Assembly (NCBI GenBank): GCA_002887195.1
Contig: PJAB01000466.1
Coordinates: forward strand, 1 to 26,131
DNA length: 26,131 nt
Source: Chrysochromulina parva
Lineage: Eukaryota > Haptophyta > Prymnesiales > Chrysochromulinaceae
Reading direction: 5' to 3'
Shown: one piece after another, positions 9,374 to 17,500 of the stretch
Layout of the letters: every line of letters starts with the position of its first letter
Position numbering within the stretch: the first letter of the stretch is position 1
Made by a program: the position numbers and the translations under genes
Notes under the pieces: model-generated
What the model was told of the DNA's origin: nothing
Seen by the model: the letters and a program-made list of their open reading frames with translations, nothing else
Database searches by the model: none

Positions 9374-10684
9374 AGCGGCGGCTGCGGCTGCGGCTGCGGC
9401 TGCGGCCGCCGGGTCAGCCCCCGCGGCGGCGGCAGCAGCGGCGGCAGCAGCGGTGGCGGCGGCGGCGGCGGCCGCCGGGTCAGCCCCAGCGGCAACGGCG
9501 GCGGCGGCGGCGGCGGTGGCGGCGGCGGGCACGCCGTTGGCGATGGCAGCAGGCTTGGGCGCGCTCCCTCCTTGGAAGCCGAAACCGGCAGCTGCCAGCG
9601 TGCGTCCCACCGCCGCACTCGCTGCGTGCCCGCAGGCCGCAAGATGCGACGAGGCCGCGACGGCCTTCGCCACGACGGCGGCGACGGCGGCGTCCTGCGC
9701 AGCGTCAAGGCCAGCCTCGCTCATCACGGCCGCGGCCGCCGCCGTCGCGTCCGCAAAGACCTTTCGCTGCGCCTCGTCGCTGACCTCGATTGGAGCTAGA
9801 ATGACGCACTCACCGCCGACTCCCCCAGGCCCGAGGGACGCCGCGATGCTGCTCGCGGCGGCGATGCCGCTGATGGTCTCTGTGTTGCTGCCCGCGGCCG
9901 CCGAGCCCGGCTTCGCGCGCACGCGCGCTCCCTTTTGCTGCTGCCGAAGGGTCGCGGCCACGTGCTCGACACGACCAGCCAAGTCCACGTTGCCAGCGAG
10001 CGCAGGGATGATCGCGGAGTTCTGCCGGTTGAGCTTGCGCAGCTCGCGGCGCAGCGCCGAGTTCCAATGGTTTTTGATCGCATTGTCCGTGCGCCCGGGC
10101 AACATCTTCGCAATGTCCGCCCACCTGTTGCCCAGCTGCCGGTGCGCATCAAGCAGAGTTCGGTCCTCCTCGACTGTCCAGTTGTCCTTCTTGATGGCGG
10201 GGTCAAGCTGGTTGTGCCAGCGCTCGCGGCACTGCTTTCCCGTGCGCCCTGGAAGGTGCGATGCGATCACCGACCAGCGCTTCGTGCCGTGCTCCTCGAC
10301 GAGGCTGCGCACCTTGGCATCCTCTTCAGGCGTCCACATGCGGCTGCGAGGGTCCTTGCCCTTACCGCCCTCATCCTCGTCGTCGCCGGTGAAGGTGGCC
10401 ATTGCGCTGCCGGCGAGCGCATCCGCCATGAGCTCCGCCGACTCTGCAAACGACGGCATCTTCGGCAGCGCCGTGCCATCCTCGCCCACCGGCATATCGC
10501 CTGCCATCTCATCGTCCTCGACGGGCCGGAGTGGCCCGAGGCCGCCCAGCTCGAGGTCGTCGTCGTCGTCAAAAGCGTCACCTGCGGGGATGCAGAGCGC
10601 GGGGCGTGGGTTGAGCGAGCCAAGAAGCGCGCGAGCCCACGGCAGCGGCGGCGGTTGTGTCGGCGTATGGGGAGCTCGCAGCAT
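6812..10684 (-). CDS. Large R2R3-type MYB transcription factor
   Basis: The 1290-residue product carries two adjacent MYB repeats at about residues 115-215. R2 has Trp117, Trp137 and Trp156; R3 has Trp169, Trp188 and Trp207, with CRERWHNQL and NAIKNHWNS as recognition helices. Such proteins bind DNA in the nucleus at AAC-type sites. The first R3 position is Trp, as in animal c-MYB and 3R-MYB proteins, not the aliphatic or aromatic replacement common in plant R2R3 factors; no R1 repeat is visible. Upstream lies an acidic segment. Downstream are long alanine tracts (encoded around 9330-9540), a Ser/Thr repeat from CTGCTGGTG units (about 9260-9300), Lys/Glu-rich and Ser-rich regions. The ATG at 10684 is real, but a good acceptor-like CCCCGCAG on the minus strand ends near 10582, so the first 34 residues could be intron and the true N-terminus further upstream. 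Confidence 0.88.
9240..9540. repeat. GCN/CTG triplet-rich low-complexity tract in the MYB gene
   Basis: CTGCTGGTG units (about 9260-9300) are followed by long runs of GGC/GCN triplets. On the coding (minus) strand they give a Ser/Thr repeat and poly-alanine. All frames on the opposite strand stay open through it, which creates long spurious ORFs. Slippage-prone triplets make length variation between strains likely. Confidence 0.8.
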
Positions 10685-11134
10685 TACTCATTGCCGGTGC
10701 AGAAGCGACCAACGGCTCCGAAGCCCGCGCCTTGCAAGTTCGTGAAACGTCAGGAAACGTTCGAAAATCTGCATTTGGTCAATGAGGAGATGAAAATCCC
10801 CGGAACGCGTTACAACGGATGAGTAAAGCATGAAGTCGCGTCGTCGCCACAAAGCACAAACCACACTCCAACCCGCATGCCGTCTTGCACCTGGTCATGC
10901 CTGACGCGTTACCCGTCGCCCCCCGTCGCGCAACGGGCGCCCCCCGGGAGCCCGCAGCGACGGGCAGTGTCAAGTGTCCCGCGGGCACTTAAGGGTGGCG
11001 ACTTTCTGTGTTCACAAGTTGTCGCGTCTGTCGTGTTTTTATAACGTTCACAGGGGGGAAGAGCCGCACGCTCGCTATCCGGATATCCACAGTCGCTATC
11101 CGATATCCATCAACATCCACACGAGAGTCCGCCC
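10685..11134. promoter_or_regulatory. Divergent promoter region between MYB (-) and TLDc (+) genes
   Basis: About 450 bp separate the two divergent start codons, so both promoters should be here. The visible structure is three CAACGG boxes (10713, 10813, 10931), a GC-rich inverted repeat (10912-10964) and a pair of near-identical GATATCC-type boxes just upstream of the TLDc start (11072-11109). No TATA box is obvious. The region's role is inferred from gene orientation. Confidence 0.55.
11072..11109. repeat. Two near-identical 17-18 bp boxes upstream of the TLDc gene
   Basis: TCGCTATCCGGATATCCA at 11072-11089 recurs as TCGCTATCCGATATCCA at 11093-11109, differing by one G. The first copy contains the palindrome TATCCGGATA. 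The pair ends 25 bp before the start codon, so it sits in the core promoter or 5' UTR. Confidence 0.6.
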
Positions 11135-12133
11135 ATGGCTGAAGCCGAGCTGCCCTTGGCGTCACGCGCTGCTGCGGCGATGAGCTTGAAAGAATATCTC
11201 GCACAGCACGCACAGCAGCATTCTGTGCGTGGTAGAGCTACATTGATCCTCGCACTGAGCTGCATGGTAGTGCTACTGGCTCTGGCGTTCCATTACTATC
11301 GCCGCTACCGAAGATGGAAACGGGACGAAGATGAGTTATCTTCTCCGCTGGCAAAGTCACGACTCGTCAGTCGAGTACGTGCTTGGATCAGCATTGGCCC
11401 GCTCAGACTGTTGACGTTCGTGAGAGAGCTGCCTTCTCGTGTGATGCGATCGCCGCGTGGGCACGAATCGGACGAATCCGGTACTCAGCTGACTTCAATG
11501 GCTAGTCATGTCTCTGTGACTCCGCTCGCCATGCGAACGGTGCCCACGCATCGGCGAGAGCCCTCTTTTGGCGGTGCGTATGATGGCGTGCCCAAGCTGC
11601 TTGCCTCCACGTCGCAGCCGCCTACGATGCTCCCGACGAATGCAATCCGTCTTCTACGATGCTTGCTACCCGTGCGTTACCGGCCGTGCAATTGGGAGCT
11701 CTTGTACTCGACGGAACAGCACGGCTGCTCGCTGCGCACCTTGTATCGCCGAATCGAGCAGCGCGGGGGCACTGTCCTTGTCATTCGCGACTCGCTCGGC
11801 CACGTCTTCGGCGCCTTTGTCGCCGAAGACTGGCATCCCTCGGCCTCGGCGCATACGACCCCAACGTATTTCGGCAATGGCGAGACCTTCTTATTCAAGT
11901 GCAATGGAGAAACTCTCGAGCGGTACGGCTGGACGCAAGCCAACGACCACTTCGTCCTTGCAGCCGCGGACTGCGTTGCGTTTGGGAGCGGCGATCTTGG
12001 TTTCGCGCTATATCTCGACAATGCCCTGGAGCGTGGCTCAAGCGCAGCTTCTGAGACCTTTGGCAACCCGTGCCTCGCCGGCAGCAAAGACTTCTCCATC
12101 CTCAAGTGCGAGGTCTGGGGATTCGCCTGGTGA
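11135..12133 (+). CDS. Membrane-anchored TLDc-domain protein
   Basis: The 332-residue product ends in a complete TLDc domain (about residues 168-331). Clear family landmarks in order are NWELLYSTEQHGCSLRTLY, VLVIRDSLGHVFGAF, TYFGNGETFLFK, LGFALYLDNAL and the closing CEVWGFAW. TLDc proteins such as OXR1, NCOA7 and TBC1D24 are linked to oxidative-stress resistance and, in several cases, to regulation of the V-ATPase. Near the N-terminus a hydrophobic stretch (about 36-55, ATLILALSCMVVLLALAF) followed directly by YYRRYRRWKR looks like a single transmembrane helix with the TLDc domain on the cytosolic side. A Ser/Arg-rich linker joins the two. The ATG at 11135 is the first in frame with a sensible context (GCCCATGG). 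The family is secure; membrane anchoring is a prediction from composition. Confidence 0.9.
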   Translation: MAEAELPLASRAAAAMSLKEYLAQHAQQHSVRGRATLILALSCMVVLLALAFHYYRRYRRWKRDEDELSSPLAKSRLVSRVRAWISIGPLRLLTFVRELPSRVMRSPRGHESDESGTQLTSMASHVSVTPLAMRTVPTHRREPSFGGAYDGVPKLLASTSQPPTMLPTNAIRLLRCLLPVRYRPCNWELLYSTEQHGCSLRTLYRRIEQRGGTVLVIRDSLGHVFGAFVAEDWHPSASAHTTPTYFGNGETFLFKCNGETLERYGWTQANDHFVLAAADCVAFGSGDLGFALYLDNALERGSSAASETFGNPCLAGSKDFSILKCEVWGFAW

Positions 12134-12660
12134 CATCCGAGGTGCGAACGCGCCCAGTGCCACGTGGATTGGAGATGAGATAGAGACGAGATGGTGTATG
12201 CGATGCAGAGCGGAGCGGAGAGTGTATGGACCGCCGAAGAAGCGAAGCGCTCCGAATCACGAATGGTGCGCGAAGTCAAAGATGGACCCAATGGGCGCCA
12301 CTGATCAAGTAAACGTGAGTCGTAGCCAATGGTCGTTAGCGCTTATCGATTAGTTTTTGATGTACGACCGAGAAGCATGCCGAGAAGTGAGAGATGGAGC
12401 ACTAGGGGTACAGAAACGAGAGTAACAGTGCAATGGATAGTGCTGAGAGATGGAGCACTAGGGGTACAAAAACGAGAGTAACAGTGCAATGGATAGTGCG
12501 ACTGGGCCGGCGCCATGCAGATGCACGCACACTCTCCTTTCTTCCAGCTCTCCTCTCGCAGCTGCGCCCCGCTTCGCGAGTATCCTCGTACGCTGCACGC
12601 TGCCTGCATTACATGTCCATGCGCCATGCCCCCACCTGTCCGATATGATGCGCCTGCGCC
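12134..12660. other. Intergenic spacer between converging TLDc and EF-hand/STPG genes
   Basis: No gene is supported. It should contain both 3' untranslated ends. The only structure I see is the 56-bp tandem duplication listed separately. Confidence 0.5.
12388..12499. repeat. 56-bp tandem duplication
   Basis: The 56 bp at 12388-12443 are repeated at once at 12444-12499 with a single G-to-A difference (12413 against 12469). The unit starts TGAGAGATGGAGCACTAGGG and ends GGATAGTGC. It lies in the 3' spacer between two converging genes. The near identity means the duplication is recent. Confidence 0.9.
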
Positions 12661-14249
12661 TCAGTCCTTCCACTTACGCCGTTCGCGGGGGAAGCGCTCG
12701 CGCGTTGAAAAAGGGCAACCTGAAGATGTCCAGTGCTTGCACAGGATGGCGCTCTGGATGGGCTGGATGGCATCGGGCGGCTGGTTAGCAACTGCGTCGA
12801 AGAGTGCAGTGGTCGTCTGCGACTTGAACGTGGCATTCGCGCGCTTCGGATCTTTGACCGACACGGAGGCTGCGTTGGTATCGTATGCGCCGGGGCCAAG
12901 ATCATGCTCTTGATGCATAGTCGATTGCAAGCGCGGTGCGCGCGACTGAAAGACACCGGCGTATTTGCGCGGATGCCGCCCTACCTCGAAAGACAACTGG
13001 CCGTCCATCGACGACGAGAAAAAGTCGAGGCCCGGATCGCGCACTGGCTCACGTGGCTCAAGCGCAGCGGGCCACCCATGCCCATGGGCGGATGGTGACG
13101 AGGACAACACCGCGTGCATGGCGCCAAACGGGTCCTCCATCCAGTCAACCTCATGTGTGATCGGTATCTCCTGCTTGTTGAGCTTCGTCTTAGACTTGAA
13201 GGAAGCGTTCATCCGCTCAACATCATTCTCCCACTTAATGAGATTGTTCGTCGGGTTGTACGTGGTCGGCCCGACCGGTCGGCCGCCAAATAATTGGGCC
13301 GCGGTCTTTGGTGTGGGTCTCTGCGGCACGGACGACTTGAACACGCTCTCGTACGAGGGCTGCGTGCGCTGAAGGGGCGCCAAGCGCACCATGACCGACG
13401 ACGCTGTTACAAAAAGCTCACGACCGAACGAGAAGGTCGGTTTCGCCTGGACTGGGACCGGTGTGAACACCTTTTTCGGGGAAGGCACGATCTTGATACG
13501 CGGTATATGGTTGGCTTTTAAGAAGAGAACAGGTGCTTTCTCGTCGATGAGGCTCGGTGGGTTCGATACAAGAACAGACAGACTGTCGGACTCTGTGTCC
13601 GCGAGGGACTACAGTGCGAACGGCGAGGAGTACATAGCCTTGTGTCCCTGCGGGCAAAGAGGGCGCTCGAGGAGTGCGGTGGCAAACTCGTCCAAGTTCA
13701 GCGACTATGCGCATGAGAGTCGAACGAGAGCCTCTCAGAGTTCTATAGAGTTCTACAGTTTGGTAGCAGGCTGTTGCCTGTTCAGAGCACAGGTTTGGTA
13801 GCGATGGGGAGCGCAACACGCGCGCGTTCAGGATGATGCGTCCGCACCCCGCTCCCGTCAGCATCGAAGTAATCGAAGACCGCTCTTGCGACGTGGATCG
13901 GCGTGCCGCCCGGGCCTTTGCGTCCGTGCACGTCCGTGCACAGGCCAAAGCGCTCCAGGGCAGCGACAAACTCGTCGAATGTGATCTCACCAGATGAGTC
14001 GGCGTCGAAGGCCTGGAATGCCTTCTTTAGAACTCGCATCTCGCTGAGAATGGGGTCTGTTCGCGCATGGATGGCTGCTCGGAGAGCTCCCTCAAGGCGG
14101 AAGGCTAGGCCACGGTCCATTAAGGAGAGGCTGTGGCCAATCACTGTTCTCCGCGCCCCAGCTGCAGGTGGATCAGCTGTGCGTTGGCTGACAGTGGCTT
14201 TTTCGGGAAGGTCAACGAAGTAACGGGACAGTAGTGCGTGACCCGACAT
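12661..14249 (-). CDS. Split gene: two EF-hands followed by SHIPPO/STPG repeats (flagellar-type protein)
   Basis: I read this as one three-exon gene: exon 1 14249-13848, exon 2 13704-13613, exon 3 13552-12661, giving 461 residues in a continuous frame. Exon 1 encodes a full EF-hand (FDADSSGEITFDEF) and the first half of a second (FDYFDADGSG), cut exactly at a GT. Exon 2 begins after CATAG with SLNLDEF, which completes the 12-residue calcium loop with its final Glu. Exon 3 carries two SHIPPO/STPG-type repeats: VGPTTYNP with NASFKSKT, and LGPGAYDT with NATFKSQT. Proteins with such repeats bind or line microtubules of cilia and flagella, so a calcium-responsive axonemal protein is a reasonable inference. 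Intron 1 is well supported by the restored motif. Intron 2 (60 bp, removing one in-frame TAG) is less sure: the two halves could be separate genes. The start is the ATG at 14249. Confidence 0.68.
13553..13612 (-). other. Proposed intron 2 of the EF-hand/STPG gene (60 bp)
   Basis: Read on the minus strand it starts GTAGTCC and ends CCACCGAG. Its removal takes out the only in-frame stop (TAG) between the EF-hand exon and the STPG exon and keeps the frame. Alternative acceptors exist within the same stretch (a 30-bp version also keeps frame). Confidence 0.45.
13705..13847 (-). other. Intron 1 of the EF-hand/STPG gene (143 bp)
   Basis: On the minus strand it begins GTGCGG and ends GCGCATAG. It interrupts the second EF-hand loop between its sixth and seventh residues; joining the flanks yields DADGSG-SLNLDEF, a regular loop. 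This phase-0 fit is strong evidence for splicing. Confidence 0.78.
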
Positions 14250-14595
14250 ATGCAATTCGTCGGAGAAGCCGTCGTTGCGTTCCGGTTGCAGCGCGCGAAG
14301 GTCAAAAGATCGCAGAGAGACGCTCTAGTTTGACGCGGCGCGAACCTTGGCTTACGGAAAACGAATTTCCAAAAGACGCCGCTCCGTAGGGTGTGCGACG
14401 ACAGTGCGTCGCGCTCGCTCGCCCAGCCTTTTCGCCCTTAGTTCGCGGGTTCACAGCCAATGTTTAGAAGTCGACACCCAAGACACCGGACCGGCGTACA
14501 TACGGATGCGGTTAACACTAGCTCGGGGACCCCTGGACCCCCTATTATCACGTGAAGCGCGAAGCGAAGAACAGGGCGCCAAGGGAAATCGGCCG
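14250..14595. promoter_or_regulatory. Divergent spacer between EF-hand/STPG (-) and DEK_C (+) genes
   Basis: About 346 bp lie between the two start codons and should hold both promoters. A plus-strand frame is open through part of it, with an in-frame ATG at 14506 that could extend the DEK_C protein by 30 residues. No TATA box, repeat or RNA gene is evident. Confidence 0.45.
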
Positions 14596-17500
14596 ATGGC
14601 GTACACAAGGCTGCTGTCGCTCGACGAGTTACAAGCCGCCGCCGATCATAACTCGCCAGTCTTTGGCCCTGCCGACGTCGACTGTGCATCGTGCTGCGAC
14701 TTTCTGCTCGACGAGCCAGGTTCATGCTTGTCCCAGGTGACAGCCGAAACCACCAAGTTGGACGTATCATCAGCGTTGCCAACGCCTCGCCTGCTCTTCG
14801 ACGCACCGCGATCACATCAGCAGATCGAGCTGCCTCCGAGCACGCTCTTCGACTCGCCGTGCCACGGAGGTCGCGCTGCCTCACCCTCTGCTGAGGAGCC
14901 AAGCGCTAGCGCCGAGGTGCCGCCGCCGCCACAGAGAATGCCAATGTCACATTCAATAGAGCCCTGTGCTAGGACGATCGCCGAGGCGCCTGAGCATCCG
15001 CACGCGGCCTGTGCCTTAGTCATCATCGGTACGCCATCTTCTGCGAGCCACGATGCGGCAGATGCGAGCGAAGACGCCGCTTCGGGCGCTGCACCGACCC
15101 CTGCACCACCGTCGCTCGCCGCGATCACGGCCTTCACCTGGGCGTATCTGGGTGCGGCAGATCTGAGCCGCGTGAGCGTCAAGAGCATTCGGCGCGCGCT
15201 TGCGTCGTCCCTTGCCGCCGAGGCGGGCATGCATTACGATCGGGCATGGCTCGCAACAGAGATCGACGCATGCTTGGCCTCCGCCGTCGCCATCGCCAGC
15301 GACCCCGCAGCTTCGTGGAGTCACAGCGAGGTTGCCGCCGCTTCTGACTCCGCCGCCGCTTCTGGCCCCGCCGCCGCATCTGCTGACCATACAGATTCTT
15401 CTGCCGCCGTCGGTGGCAGCGCTGCCGCTGACGACTGCAGTGGCGGAGCTGTTGACACTGGGAAAGCCGCTGATGAGCCTCCGCCATCAGCTGATGAGCC
15501 TCCGCCATCAGCTGATGAGCTTCCGCCATCAGCTGATGAGCTTCCGCCATCAGCTAATGAGCTTCCGCCGGCCGCCGCCGCCGCGACCCCCGAGCCCGCC
15601 GCCGCCGCCACCCCTGAGCCCGCCGCCGCCACCGCAACCGACACCGCCGCCGCCGCCGCGACCGAGACCGCCCACGAAGAGCCTTACGGCGACTCCGACG
15701 ACGAGTCGTATGGCGTCACAGTGGAGGAGCTGCACAGTGCGCTGACGGCGTGTGGGTACGAGTCCGGCGATGGGGAGGGATCGTGCCTCGAAGAGGTCGT
15801 TTGGCCGCGAAGCAGGGCAGCTAGGGTGGTGCGGACGGAGAGCGGAGCGCCAGGGAGCGGCGGCGAGGTGCTCACGAGGACGCGGGTCGAGATGCTCACG
15901 CAGGACGCGGGTCGACTGGCCGAATGGGAGTGGGCCGAGCGGCACGGGATGCAGCACGGGATGCAGCACATATTCACCGAAGAGCTCGTGCGTGAAGCCG
16001 AGCCCAAGCGGCTGACGGCAGTTGGCACGCAGCTCACACGAACACGGTTGCCAAATGCAGGCCATTGCGCGCCGCGCTCGCCTCTTACTCCCAGTACCGG
16101 TGCGCCCGCTGGTACCGGAGCTGCCTCATCGCCGTCGCCCACAGGCGGGCACAAACGCTTCCACGCCGAGGCTTTCGAATTCCACGCCGAGGCTTTCGAA
16201 GTGGAGGAGGCGCTGGCAGTGGACGAGGCGACGGCGGTGGCGGTGGCAGCGCCGCAGGTGGTGGCAGCGGTGGCAGCGGGGGCAGCGGGGGCGGCCGGGG
16301 CGGCGGTGGCGGCGGCAGTGGCGGCGGTGGCGGCGGCGGTGGCGGCAGACGCAGACGTGGACGTGGACGCAAACGCGGAGACGGTGGAGGTGGGGGCATT
16401 CGCAGCGGAGGCTGCGCGGGATATCGAGGCGGAGGCCCTGTCGATGGGGACGAAAGCGTCAGAGGAGGAGGGGGAGGTGCTCGAGGGGGAGGTGCTCGAG
16501 GGGGAGGTGCTCGAGGGGGAGGTGCTCGCATCCCCTCGAGCACCTCCGCTGCCGATGACGACCACGCTCGCCGCTATGCAGCTGGATTCTGCCACGGAGC
16601 TACCGGTACCCGAGGTGCATGCTCCCAGGGAGCTACCGGTACCCGAGGTGCAGGCGAGCGATCACGAGCCGCCTGACTGTGAATGTGAATGCCCATCGGA
16701 TGGCGAGCCGCCTGGCATGCCAATTGCCGTGCCAACTGCCATGCCAGCTGCCGACGACGCAACCTCTCCCGCACCCTCTCCTGCATCCTCTCCTGCCTGT
16801 GCACCCCCGGCTGCCGCCGTGCCGTCGGCCGATGCGCCCATTACGGCGCCTACTCATGCAGAGGAGCCCGCGCCGAAGCGAGCGCGTCGCGCCATCCGAT
16901 GGGCGCATCCGGCCGCCCTCGTGACCGTGTGGGAGTTCGAGCCGGAGGCCCTCTCGCCAAGTCAAGTCAAGTCGCTCTCGCCGCGTCCGCCGCCAACTCC
17001 GCAGGGGCCATCAGCACAGCGCCCGGCACAGCGCCCTGCGCACCCGCAGCGCACCGCGCGCCGTCTGCACGAGCGCGATCTTCCCCACAGCGGCGAGTGG
17101 CACGAACAGGACCTGAAGCAGGACCTAAAGCAGGACCTAAAGCAGGACCTGAAGCAGGACCTAAAGCAGGACCTGAAGCAGGACCTGAAGCAGGACCTAA
17201 AGCAGGACCTAAAGCAGGACTTCTTGCGTCGGCACTGGCATCGTCCTCGCAGCGCGATTTGGGGTGCTCGACACGGGGAGCTCGGGACGGCGCTCGACTT
17301 GGGGGGCAAGCTCGGGACGGCGCTCGACTTGGGGGGCACCGTCCTCGCCGCTCGATTTGGAACGGTTGGTGGGGAGGCCAACGATGAGGAGCGCCGTCCC
17401 GAGCACGAGGACGAGGCTGCCGAAGAGAGTGACGAGGGTGACGAAATACGACCCGAGCGCCGTCCCGAGCTCCGGTCCGCTGTCGCGCCCCTTCTGCTCG

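Noticed and set aside
8544..10745. Plus-strand 733-codon open frame, rich in alanine and serine
   Set aside because: It is the antisense of the MYB gene. GC-rich triplet repeats keep all frames open, its peptide is low complexity, and the MYB repeats on the other strand are unmistakable.
15684..16595. Minus-strand 303-codon Ser/Ala-rich frame
   Set aside because: It mirrors the repeat-rich plus-strand gene and has no domain-like segment.
17110..17217. CRISPR-like array
   Set aside because: The 12-bp units follow each other directly with no spacers and encode DLKQ in frame in a eukaryotic gene.
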